Assembly (NCBI RefSeq): GCF_013170805.1
Contig: NZ_CP051293.1
Coordinates: forward strand, 6,888,001-6,952,000
Reading direction: 5' to 3'
DNA from: Mesorhizobium sp. NZP2077
Lineage (GTDB): Bacteria > Pseudomonadota > Alphaproteobacteria > Rhizobiales > Rhizobiaceae
DNA length: 64,000 bases
Shown here: positions 35,042 through 43,299 of the stretch, one piece after another
Layout: each line of letters begins with the position of its first letter
How positions within the stretch are numbered: the stretch's first letter is position 1
Made by a program: the position numbers and the translations under genes
The notes under the pieces: generated by a model
Databases searched by the model: none
What the model was told of the DNA's origin: nothing
The model's input: the letters and a program-made list of their open reading frames with translations, nothing else

Positions 35042-36586
35042 TCAAACGCCGATGTTGCGTGCGATGCCGTCTGCCGCCATGCGCTTGCGCCACTCAAGAG
35101 GCCCGGAATTGTGAATGGAGTTTCCCTCAACATCGACAGCCATGATCACGGGCATATCCTGCACCTCGAATTCATAGACTGCTTCCATGCCCAGGTCTTC
35201 GAAGGCAATGAGCCGCGCTGACTTGATTGATTTTGATATCAGGTAGGCAGCCCCGCCCACTGCGATGAGATACGGCGTTTTGTGTCTTACAATCGACTCG
35301 ATGGCATCCCGTCCTCTCTCCGCTTTACCCACCATCGCGAAAAGCCCAGTTTCGGCGAGCACCTTCTCTGTAAAATCGTCCAAGCGGCTGGAGGTTGTTG
35401 GGCCAGCCGGTCCGACGACCTCATCCCTCACGGCGCGGACGGGTCCAACGTAGTAGATAACGCGTCCCTTCAGATCGAACGGAAGCGGCCTGCCGGCGTC
35501 GATCAACTCGACCATTCGCTTGTGGGCGGCGTCACGGCCTGTCAGCATCTTGCCGGACAGAAGGAGCGTTTCACCACAGCGCCACGATGCCGTCTCTTCC
35601 TTGGTCAACGCATCGAGGTTGACTCTTCGCACGCCGGCTGGACTCAATTCGTCGGTTCCAATGTCGGGCCATGCGCGCAAATCGGGCGGCTCCAGCCTGA
35701 TTGGTCCAGAGCCATCCAAGGTAAAGTTCAGGTGCCGGTTGGCGGCGCATTGCGGAATGAGCGCCACGGGCTTGGACGCCGCATGGGTAGGATAGGTCGC
35801 AACCTTAACGTCGACGACTGTCGTCAGGCCACCGAGGCCTTGGGCGCCGATGCCCAGCGCGTTAATCCGCTCATAAAGTTCAATCCGCAGTGCCTCTTCC
35901 GCGCCTGAAGGCCCCCTGGCAATCAATTCCGCCATATCGATGGGCTGATTCATCGCCTCCTTGGCCAGCAGCATCGCCTTTTCAGCGCTACCACCGATGC
36001 CAACGGAGATCAGTCCGGGCGGACACCACCCACTTCCAAGCGTCGAGACTGTGTCAATCACCCAGTCGGAAACGGAGGCGCTGGGGTTCAAGGTGGTAAA
36101 ACGTGCTTTGTTCTCTGAGCCGCCGCCTTTTGCGGCAATGCTGATCTCAATCTGGTTACCTTGCACAAGGTCAACGTGGACGACCGCCGGCGTGTTATCA
36201 CGGGTGTTGACCCGTCCGGCGAGCGGATCGGCAACGATCGATGCCCGAAGGGGATTGTCAGGGTCGAGATATGCCTGACGGACGCCCTGATTCACGAGGT
36301 CTGCGAAACTGACCGTTGATTTGATGCGGGCGTCCATACCAACCTTCGCGAAGACCACCACAAGGCCGGTGTCCTGGCAGATCGGCCGCCGCCCAAATGC
36401 CGCCATGCGGGAGTTCAGCAGAATCTGCCCGATGGCATTCTTCGCCGCTGGACTCTGTTCGCGCGTGTATGCGTGAGAAAGAGACCGGATATAATCTGGA
36501 GGGTGATAGTATGAGATATACTGAAGAGCGTCGGCGACGCTCCTTGTGATGTCCTTGCCAGCAATGGTCCGTGTGCTATTTCCCAC
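35042..36586 (-). CDS. Class I fumarase, probable mesaconase
   Basis: The 514-residue Fe-S hydro-lyase contains both class I domains, with cluster cysteines in GRRPICQDTG, GWCPPGLISVGIGG and IPQCAANRHLN, and the beta part (GPTTSSRLDDF). Class I fumarases hydrate fumarate to malate, and several also hydrate mesaconate to (S)-citramalate. With methylaspartate ammonia-lyase (mesaconate producer), a CoA-transferase and a CitE-like lyase in the same block, mesaconase is the expected role. The gene starts 7 bases after the ALDH stop, so they are co-transcribed. Confidence 0.8.
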   Translation of the reverse strand: MGNSTRTIAGKDITRSVADALQYISYYHPPDYIRSLSHAYTREQSPAAKNAIGQILLNSRMAAFGRRPICQDTGLVVVFAKVGMDARIKSTVSFADLVNQGVRQAYLDPDNPLRASIVADPLAGRVNTRDNTPAVVHVDLVQGNQIEISIAAKGGGSENKARFTTLNPSASVSDWVIDTVSTLGSGWCPPGLISVGIGGSAEKAMLLAKEAMNQPIDMAELIARGPSGAEEALRIELYERINALGIGAQGLGGLTTVVDVKVATYPTHAASKPVALIPQCAANRHLNFTLDGSGPIRLEPPDLRAWPDIGTDELSPAGVRRVNLDALTKEETASWRCGETLLLSGKMLTGRDAAHKRMVELIDAGRPLPFDLKGRVIYYVGPVRAVRDEVVGPAGPTTSSRLDDFTEKVLAETGLFAMVGKAERGRDAIESIVRHKTPYLIAVGGAAYLISKSIKSARLIAFEDLGMEAVYEFEVQDMPVIMAVDVEGNSIHNSGPLEWRKRMAADGIARNIGV

Positions 36587-36592
36587 CGGATT

Positions 36593-38026
36593 TCATCCAA
36601 ATGAGCTGAGGCCGTTGACCATTTTCAAGATCTGGAAGCTCCGCACCCCTTGCTCGCCTCCTTCATATCCATAGCCGCTCTGTTTGACGCCTCCATAAGG
36701 CGCATCCGCTGAAACCCCTTTAAGGTAATTCACACTGACAGCTCCCGCAGAAAGACTGTTGGTCAGCTTTCGTTGCGTATCGGCAGCGTCCGTGAAGAAG
36801 TAAGCGGCCAAACCATACTCGGTGGCGTTGGCTTCCTCGATCGCCTCCTCGAGCGCGTCGAACGGCGCCACAGTGAGGATCGGTCCGAACGGCTCTTCAT
36901 GAAGCACTCTCGCTTCCTTCGGTACACCCGTAAGGATGGTTGGCGGCCAGTAAAAGCCCGGTCGGTCGAGGCGGGCGCCACCGGTCTCGATGCGGGCGCC
37001 TCGTTCGACCGCATCCTTGGTCAGACGCTGCATGGCTTCGATTCGCCGGGCGTTCGCCATCGGACCCATGTCCGTTGCAGCGTCGTCTGGTAGGCCGATC
37101 CTGATCTTGCGGACCGCCTCCGTCATCCGGGACAGAAATTCCTCATAGCGGGACCGAGCGACAAAAATCCTGCTGGGCGCATTGCAGCTCTGGCCCGCGC
37201 ACTCGAACTTGTATTCCGAGATCGCCGGTATGGTCTTTGCCAGGTCTGCATCCTCGCACACTATAACCGGAGAGTGCCCACCGAGTTCAAGAATGCAGCG
37301 CTGCAAATTATTCGCCGCGAGCATGGCCAGCTGTTTTCCAACAGCGGTTGAACCGGTGAAAGTCAAGACCTTCACGATCGGCGAACTGAGCAAATGCCGC
37401 GATATATGCACCGGCACGCCGAAGACCAGATTGACCACGCCGTCCGGAACGCCTGCTTGGCGCAATGATTCAACGATATGGACAGCCACGCTCGGTGTCT
37501 CTTCAGCCCCTTTGAGGATCACCGGGCAGCCTGCCGCCAGCGCGGGGGCAAGCTTGCGGGCGATGAGAACGGCCGGATAGTTCCAGGGCGTAAACGCAGC
37601 AACGACACCGAGCGGCTCCGGGACGATCATCCGGTTCGGGGCCATCGGAATCGAGGCCGACAGCTCTTCGGCATGCCTGCCGTTCCACTCCAGCGTTTCA
37701 ACGGCGCGCGTGTACTCACCTGTCGCTTCGGCAATCGTCTTTCCCTGTTCGGCCGACAGGTCCCTGGCTGCTGCTTCAATCTTCGTTGCCAAGACTCTTG
37801 CGGCTGCTACCAGGATTTCGGCACGCTCTTTTGCAGGCCGTGAAGACCAAGCGTTGCGGCTGCGTTCTGCCGAAGCGAGGGTCTCATCCAGATCCGACAC
37901 CGTCGCCGAGGCCACCGAGGCAAATACCTTCTCCGTTGCCGGATTAATCACCGGCAATGTGGCTCTGCTACCACCGGCCCGCCATTTGCCGTTGATGAAG
38001 AGCTCGTGGCTCCTGGCGTCTGACAT
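36593..38026 (-). CDS. NAD(P)-dependent aldehyde dehydrogenase (semialdehyde type)
   Basis: The 477-residue enzyme has the ALDH signatures: FTPWNYPAVLIARKLAPALAAG, FTGSTAVGKQL, LELGGHSPVIV with the general-base Glu, and FECAGQSCNAPSRIFV with the catalytic Cys. Sequence style is that of succinate-semialdehyde dehydrogenases. ATG 38026 follows GGAG. In the proposed pathway it would oxidise (methyl)aspartate semialdehyde, as DoeC does in ectoine degradation. It is tightly coupled to the fumarase gene. Confidence 0.8.
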   Translation of the reverse strand: MSDARSHELFINGKWRAGGSRATLPVINPATEKVFASVASATVSDLDETLASAERSRNAWSSRPAKERAEILVAAARVLATKIEAAARDLSAEQGKTIAEATGEYTRAVETLEWNGRHAEELSASIPMAPNRMIVPEPLGVVAAFTPWNYPAVLIARKLAPALAAGCPVILKGAEETPSVAVHIVESLRQAGVPDGVVNLVFGVPVHISRHLLSSPIVKVLTFTGSTAVGKQLAMLAANNLQRCILELGGHSPVIVCEDADLAKTIPAISEYKFECAGQSCNAPSRIFVARSRYEEFLSRMTEAVRKIRIGLPDDAATDMGPMANARRIEAMQRLTKDAVERGARIETGGARLDRPGFYWPPTILTGVPKEARVLHEEPFGPILTVAPFDALEEAIEEANATEYGLAAYFFTDAADTQRKLTNSLSAGAVSVNYLKGVSADAPYGGVKQSGYGYEGGEQGVRSFQILKMVNGLSSFG

Positions 38027-38223
38027 CGCGTGCTCCACTTGTGTGAATTTTTGCCATACGAGCGCCATTCGACACCGAACCGCTGAACTCGCTTGAACCC
38101 AATTTCATCGCGATTGTCGGGGCAGGTCAAATATCGAATATTGCCGAAATCCATCTGGAATCCAGATCGATCTGATCCTGATGGCCACAAGAAGACATAG
38201 CCTTGCCAAATAGGGTGAAGAGT

Positions 38224-39150
38224 TCAGGCCGCGTCAGGTGCCGCGGCTGCCCAGGCCCGACTCTCAATCAATTCTCTAGCGACCTTGGGGATGAGCTTGC
38301 GGACCGCGGAGACGGCTGCAGAACGCTCATCTTTGGGATTCACGGCAAGCACGACGGAACGGGTGATCACCGGATCGACGATTTTGACCGTCCTAACCAG
38401 CCCTTGAGAGGCTTCTTTTTGAACGGCCGAGGGGGCGAGAATAGAATGGGCTTTTCCTTCTATAACCATGTTGATGATCGTTGAGAGCGAGTCCACTTCA
38501 AACTTGACGTCCAGCGCGCAACCGTGTTGTGCGACGACGTCAGCCACCGAACGTCTGACATTATTATTGCGCATAGGAACCGCGAGCGGGAACGCATGTA
38601 GATCCGCCAGAGATATCGAATCCTCGAAAGGCGGTTCACCTGACGGCACCACGAGACAGAGCTCTTCGCGCGCCAAGACTGTCATTCGTGCCACACTATC
38701 CGCAGTGCGGTAGAGAACTGCCAGATTGAAGCGGCCAGCAGCCATCCACTCCTCCAGCGGTCCCGTCATACCCTCGATCATCTTTAGTGAGACCCTCGGC
38801 AGTTCGGCTCTCACTGATTCGAGCAGGGGGCCGCTCAGCACGCGAGCGGCTCCGGACGGAATGCCAATGGTCACCTCCCCGGCAGGGGAAGCGGCTGTGT
38901 TGGTCAATTCCGCCTCGGTGAGTCGAATTTCCTTGAGAATTGCCCGCGCTCGTTCGAGCAGTTTGGCTCCTGACGCCGTCACGCTCACGCCGGTCCTGTC
39001 GCGTATCAGCAGCTGAGTGCCGAAACCTTCCTCCAACTGACGCACATGCAGGCTCAGAGCGCTCTGAGCAATATTGAGGAACGCAGCGGCCTTCGTGAAG
39101 CTGCCTGCTTCGACTACGCCGACGAAGTATTTTAACTGCCTAATTTCCAT
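38224..39150 (-). CDS. LysR-family transcriptional regulator
   Basis: The 308-residue protein has an N-terminal LysR helix-turn-helix (LKYFVGVVEAGSFTKAAAFLNIAQSALSLHVRQLEE) and a substrate-binding domain. It reads in the same direction as its neighbours and separates the lyase/CoA-transferase/MAL group from the ALDH/fumarase group. It probably regulates one or both in response to an organic acid intermediate (inference). Confidence 0.75.
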   Translation of the reverse strand: MEIRQLKYFVGVVEAGSFTKAAAFLNIAQSALSLHVRQLEEGFGTQLLIRDRTGVSVTASGAKLLERARAILKEIRLTEAELTNTAASPAGEVTIGIPSGAARVLSGPLLESVRAELPRVSLKMIEGMTGPLEEWMAAGRFNLAVLYRTADSVARMTVLAREELCLVVPSGEPPFEDSISLADLHAFPLAVPMRNNNVRRSVADVVAQHGCALDVKFEVDSLSTIINMVIEGKAHSILAPSAVQKEASQGLVRTVKIVDPVITRSVVLAVNPKDERSAAVSAVRKLIPKVARELIESRAWAAAAPDAA

Positions 39151-39324
39151 AACTTGAAGAGCCCAACTGAGGCACTTTCCCCAATTTCCCCCTATCTATC
39201 TCGAAAAGTGATGGCGAGAAAGCAATAATTGTGCCGCACTGCAGCAATCGCCGTGGCAATCCGCGGCCGAGGCAAAAGGAGCACCTTCGTGTCGTGTCGT
39301 CCGAGTCTGGACTAAATCAGCCGT

Positions 39325-40239
39325 TCAAACGCCCAACTCGGCTTTCGGGTCCATGGCGATGATTTCACGGGCCCTCCTGACAACCGGGGCATCGACCATC
39401 TTTCCGTCCAAGGCAAAAGCACCTCTACCCTCTGCCGCAGCATCCCTTTCGGCCGCGAGCACACGGTTGGCCCACTCGAACTCCTCTGCGCTAGGGGAGA
39501 AGGCTTCATTCAGGATGGCAACTTGTGTCGGATGAATTGCCAACGCTCCGACGAAACCGAGCCGCCTTGCCTGTATGACGACATCGCGGAACTTCTGCGT
39601 GTCCGAGAACTCCCCGATACTTCCAACGAATCCCAGAGGCAGCAGACCTCTCGCGCGGGCGGCGAACAAGACCGAAAGGTTCGGTCCTAAAAGAAGCTCC
39701 GGACCTGGTGTCCCGCCAACGGCCGCGCTGAAATCTTCCGGGCCAAGCGCCATCGCGGCCATCCGTGGATGGGCCGAAGCTATTGCCGTGAGTCTCGTCA
39801 ATGCCCCCGGAGTTTCGATCAGGGCGACGAACCGAACGCTTCCCGCGTCAAGATTCCTTTCGTGCTCAAGTTCCGTCACGGCATCAGCGACTTCCATCAC
39901 CCACTCGGCCGACTCCACCTTGGGAAGGACAAGCGCATTAACGCCTGCGAAGATCGCTGCTTCAAGGTCGGCAGCCAGCGCGCGCAGGCCACGGTTCACC
40001 CGGACCAAAACCGACGCGCCGTTGCGACCCACTTTTGTCACGGATTCTTGGAGCTGCCGCCGTGCCTCGCCCTTCTGATTCTGGGGAACAGAGTCCTCCA
40101 GGTCGAGAATGACGCCATCTGCACCCCGCTCATGGGCCGTCTTAACGAAGCGCGGAACGTGAGCGGGAACGAAGAGCAGGGATCTCCAGCGGGGTACAGA
40201 CATAGCGCTTTCAATGGCCGGAAAGGTGTCCTTGATCAT
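39325..40239 (-). CDS. CitE-like lyase, probable citramalyl-CoA lyase
   Basis: A ~304-residue HpcH/HpaI-CitE TIM barrel: RSLLFVPAHVPRFVKTAHERGADGVILDLEDSVP carries the substrate Arg and the metal Glu/Asp region. FVALIETPGAL supplies the second metal ligand, and GALAIHPTQVAILNEAF is typical of CitE-like CoA lyases. It would split citramalyl-CoA to acetyl-CoA and pyruvate. Start 40239 (MIKDTF) has AGAGG upstream; 40203 (MSVPRW) is an alternative. Confidence 0.78.
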   Translation of the reverse strand: MIKDTFPAIESAMSVPRWRSLLFVPAHVPRFVKTAHERGADGVILDLEDSVPQNQKGEARRQLQESVTKVGRNGASVLVRVNRGLRALAADLEAAIFAGVNALVLPKVESAEWVMEVADAVTELEHERNLDAGSVRFVALIETPGALTRLTAIASAHPRMAAMALGPEDFSAAVGGTPGPELLLGPNLSVLFAARARGLLPLGFVGSIGEFSDTQKFRDVVIQARRLGFVGALAIHPTQVAILNEAFSPSAEEFEWANRVLAAERDAAAEGRGAFALDGKMVDAPVVRRAREIIAMDPKAELGV

Positions 40240-40360
40240 GGAGTCGCCTCTGCGGTCGATTTTAGCGAGCTCGCAGGGCCGCCGATTCGCTGGATGATCC
40301 GAGGTACACACGCTCTCCTATAGATCGTGAGCACACCGGCCTTACCGACAAGACGCACGC

Positions 40361-41530
40361 TCACGCCGATGCGGCTCTTTCGCGCAAACGTACCAGAACC
40401 TCCTCGCGGACAGCCTCGGTATGAGCGCCAAGAGCCGGGACAGGGCGCAGCAAGGGGTGCTCAGCGTTGAAGATCGCCGCGGGAGCGATCGTCTCGATGG
40501 TCCCTTCGGGTGTTCCGACCTGCACCTTGCGAATGTGTGGGTGCTTTGAAACATCCGCGACTTCGTTCAGTCGGCCATATGCCAACCCGGCTGCCTCAAG
40601 CTCCTGCATCGCTTCGTGGCATTGCAGTTTGGAAAAGCGCCGTTCGATGATCTCATCAAGTTGCGCACGGTGAACGAGGCGCTCCATATTATCGGCGAAA
40701 CCAGGTGCGCGTATAAGCTTCGGCAGCTTCAGGAACTTCTCGCAAAAATTCACCCATTCACGGTCATTCTGAACCGAAAAGATGACCTCTTTGCCGTCGG
40801 CACAGCGATAGGCACCATATGGCGCGAGCGACGGGTGTTTCACGCCTGCGCGCACCGTGTGATAGCCGCTGTAGTCGTTTTGAAGAACCGGCACGTTCAT
40901 CCAGTCGGCGACGGCATCGAACAGTGACACCTGGATGCTTGTCCCTTCGCCAGTGACCTCGCGGTGATATAGCGCCTGAAGAATGGCGCTATGCGCGTTC
41001 ATGCCTGCCGAGATGTCGCAAACCGACACACCCACACGGGCGGGCCCCTGTTGCGTCCCGGTGATCGCACACAGACCAGTTTCGGCCTGGACGATGAGAT
41101 CATAGGCCTTCAAATGGGAGTACGGCCCTGTGACGCCGAAACCGGAGATATCGCAGGTGATCAGACGCGGAAATCGCCGACGGAGATCCTTAGACCCGAA
41201 CCCCAGTTTTTCGATACTGCCCGGCTTCAGATTTTGGATAAAGACGTCGGCACCGGCAATGAGCGTGTCCAGGACGGCGCGGTCCCCCTCAGTTCTCAAG
41301 TCCAGACAGACCGACTCCTTACCCCGGTTTAGCCAGACGAAGTAAGCGCTCTGACCCCGCACCAACTTGTCGTAATTTCGGGCAAAATCCCCTTCGGGCC
41401 TCTCGATCTTGATCACCCGGGCGCCAGCGTCAGCAAGGCGAGACGAAGCGTAAGGCGCAGCAACCGCCTGCTCCACAGCAACGACGGTGATACCCTCAAG
41501 AGACTTCTGCATGCGACACCCTATTTTCAT
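40361..41530 (-). CDS. CaiB/BaiF (class III) CoA-transferase
   Basis: The 389-residue protein has class III CoA-transferase features: VEQAVAAPYASSRLADAGARVIKIERPEGDFAR, LNRGKESVCLDLR, and GVSVCDISAGMNAHSAILQAL with the catalytic Asp. Its start overlaps the stop of the methylaspartate ammonia-lyase gene (ATGA at 41527-41530). This strongly suggests that it activates a product of that pathway, most likely citramalate or mesaconate, with succinyl-CoA or acetyl-CoA as donor. Confidence 0.82.
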   Translation of the reverse strand: MKIGCRMQKSLEGITVVAVEQAVAAPYASSRLADAGARVIKIERPEGDFARNYDKLVRGQSAYFVWLNRGKESVCLDLRTEGDRAVLDTLIAGADVFIQNLKPGSIEKLGFGSKDLRRRFPRLITCDISGFGVTGPYSHLKAYDLIVQAETGLCAITGTQQGPARVGVSVCDISAGMNAHSAILQALYHREVTGEGTSIQVSLFDAVADWMNVPVLQNDYSGYHTVRAGVKHPSLAPYGAYRCADGKEVIFSVQNDREWVNFCEKFLKLPKLIRAPGFADNMERLVHRAQLDEIIERRFSKLQCHEAMQELEAAGLAYGRLNEVADVSKHPHIRKVQVGTPEGTIETIAPAAIFNAEHPLLRPVPALGAHTEAVREEVLVRLRERAASA

Positions 41531-42804
41531 CTAACGTCTTCGCTTCGAATCCGACGATGGTTTAGCATCGCCAGCAGCCGATTTTGTTCGTTCCCAACTA
41601 TTGAGAATGCCTCGTCAACACCCATTCCCGGCTTTGCAAGCATCATGTCGGCCTGAGTCGCTACAGAGACGTGGACTGAAGCCTGTGCTGAGAGATCCGT
41701 TTCGGTACAACTTCCTCCGACATACGCCCCTACCTTGTTCTCTTTGCAGAGGAGCACGGCACGTGCCGTGTCAACTAATGAGCCGACATCGGGCGTCTTG
41801 ATTTGAATGAGATGCGCGGCCCTCGCTTCGGCAAAGAGGCGGATATCCTCAAGTGTGTTGCACCTCTCGTCCACGACAATGCGAGCGCTGGAACCCCGGT
41901 CATCCAGGATCGATACGATCCGGGCATAATTCTCAATCTGAGCTCGTGTAGAACCAAAGTCCGCCGGGGACTCGATGTTGATCGCAAAACCCGGAACGGT
42001 ATCGGCTACCCTGCAAATAAAGTCGGCGATCCGTTGCGGCTCCAGGCCGATTTCCTGGCCGATCCAGCCGTACACATCGAAGTGAAGCACCGGACGATAC
42101 CCCGGGCGACCGATTTGGCGCGTACGCGTTGCAACCCACTTCACGAACTCCATGAACGTTTGGCCGTCGACGCCGAATTTCTGCCCTGCGTTGATCAGGC
42201 CGTGGGGAAGCACATCCACAGCCTTCAAAATCATTTTGTCCACATTGACTTCACGGGCATCGCCGCTCTGGCAGTAAATTGGAACCCTGCGCGTGGGCAG
42301 CGGCAGGCCAAATTCACTGCATACTATCTCCGCCATCGTCTTGCGGTGAAGATGGGCCGCCGCGCGAAGGAGGGCCTGGCTGACGCCATACTCAACAGCC
42401 AAAGGTAGTCGCTTATGCTCTAGAGGCTCGAAGACCTTCGCGCACGCACCAAGGTAGTGAAGCGCGTCAACATCAAGAAGCCGTGTCACGATCTGCGAAC
42501 TCAGATCCGAGATTCGGTCGGCGTCGAACAAAGGATCGCGTCCGCCAGCACCAGAGTATTGGACGCTCATCATATCGCCCCAGACAGCTGTGTCGTCGGT
42601 AAGAATCAGCCCGACGCTAAGCGAAGATGCTGGAACGCGAATAGCTTTGAAGCCGGGCGTGACGGGTTCGCCCACATAGATGAAACCGTCCTGCGGGACG
42701 CCGGCCCTGATCGCAACGTGGTCGTCATAGAAAAATGCACCATTGCCGGGCGCAAGGAGGACGTCTTTGATCTGCACTTGCTTTGCTCGATTTCTGCCGG
42801 ACAT
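41527..42804 (-). CDS. mal: Methylaspartate ammonia-lyase
   Basis: The 425-residue enolase-superfamily enzyme is close to full-length MAL (~413). Metal ligands appear in HFDVYG, NIESPAD and VVDERCNT, and the catalytic Lys in LIQIKTPD. The terminal GGSCTETDLSAQ and GMGVDEA are also typical. It eliminates ammonia from L-threo-3-methylaspartate to give mesaconate. No glutamate mutase gene is seen in the window, so the methylaspartate probably does not come from glutamate via an adjacent mutase. At least three decayed fragments of related genes occur at 46.5, 47.3 and 58.7-59.0 kb. Confidence 0.9.
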   Translation of the reverse strand: MSGRNRAKQVQIKDVLLAPGNGAFFYDDHVAIRAGVPQDGFIYVGEPVTPGFKAIRVPASSLSVGLILTDDTAVWGDMMSVQYSGAGGRDPLFDADRISDLSSQIVTRLLDVDALHYLGACAKVFEPLEHKRLPLAVEYGVSQALLRAAAHLHRKTMAEIVCSEFGLPLPTRRVPIYCQSGDAREVNVDKMILKAVDVLPHGLINAGQKFGVDGQTFMEFVKWVATRTRQIGRPGYRPVLHFDVYGWIGQEIGLEPQRIADFICRVADTVPGFAINIESPADFGSTRAQIENYARIVSILDDRGSSARIVVDERCNTLEDIRLFAEARAAHLIQIKTPDVGSLVDTARAVLLCKENKVGAYVGGSCTETDLSAQASVHVSVATQADMMLAKPGMGVDEAFSIVGNEQNRLLAMLNHRRIRSEDVR

Positions 42805-42860
42805 GTTGACGGGCGGATGCAGTACGAACTGCTGCTCTCCAAGTATGCGTGATATGGCCT

Positions 42861-43006
42861 TCAGATCGCCAATATAATCTCCCGGATGGTGCCATCGCGT
42901 TTCAAGATGGTGATGGCTGAGATGTGCTCGGGGACGAGACGGTCATGCTCCCTGAGGCAGGTAGCTTTGATGACGACGGCATGCCGGTGCAGCCGGTCCG
43001 CACATC
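42861..43006 (-). pseudogene. Unidentified C-terminal coding remnant upstream of mal
   Basis: An open minus-strand stretch encodes HRHAVVIKATCLREHDRLVP and TILKRDGTIREIILA before a stop at 42861-42863. A diverged copy of the same sequence lies upstream of the mal fragment at ~59.1 kb. It therefore belongs to an old neighbour of mal. The family was not recognised. Confidence 0.4.
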
Positions 43007-43029
43007 GTCTGCGACTGGATTTCGACGGC

Positions 43030-43248
43030 CACACTTTGGCACATTGCGATGCCGGGACCGGAGGCCGTCCACCACATCAGGTCAGCGGTTGTAGAGGCCT
43101 TCCTCGACCCGAAGACGGTTTGCACATCGACCCAGGGGCCACAACTGCGGTCAACAACGGGCGGCCTGCCCCGTGTATCGGTCGGCAGCAATGGCTCAAG
43201 CCGCGCAAATTGTTGCTCGCTAAGCCAGAAATAATCCCGACTCATCAA
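43030..43248 (-). mobile_element. IS5-family (IS427-like) transposase N-terminal remnant
   Basis: The minus strand begins MSRDYFWLSEQQFARLEPLL, TDTRGRPPVVDR, the standard N-terminus of IS427-group transposases. It then has a deletion and frame changes (GPWVDVQTVFGSRKA) and ends within about 70 codons. No inverted repeats were identified. Confidence 0.65.
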
Positions 43249-43299
43249 CGGCCTCCTTTCGGAAGCCGTGAATCAATCTCTCCCCTGAGCGAAACCCTT

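Noticed and set aside
35042..36586. Citramalate lyase complex or B12 mutase genes completing the classical methylaspartate pathway
   Set aside because: Looked for across the window; none of the encoded proteins shows the needed motifs. The CoA-transferase plus CitE-like lyase replaces the lyase complex, and no mutase was found.
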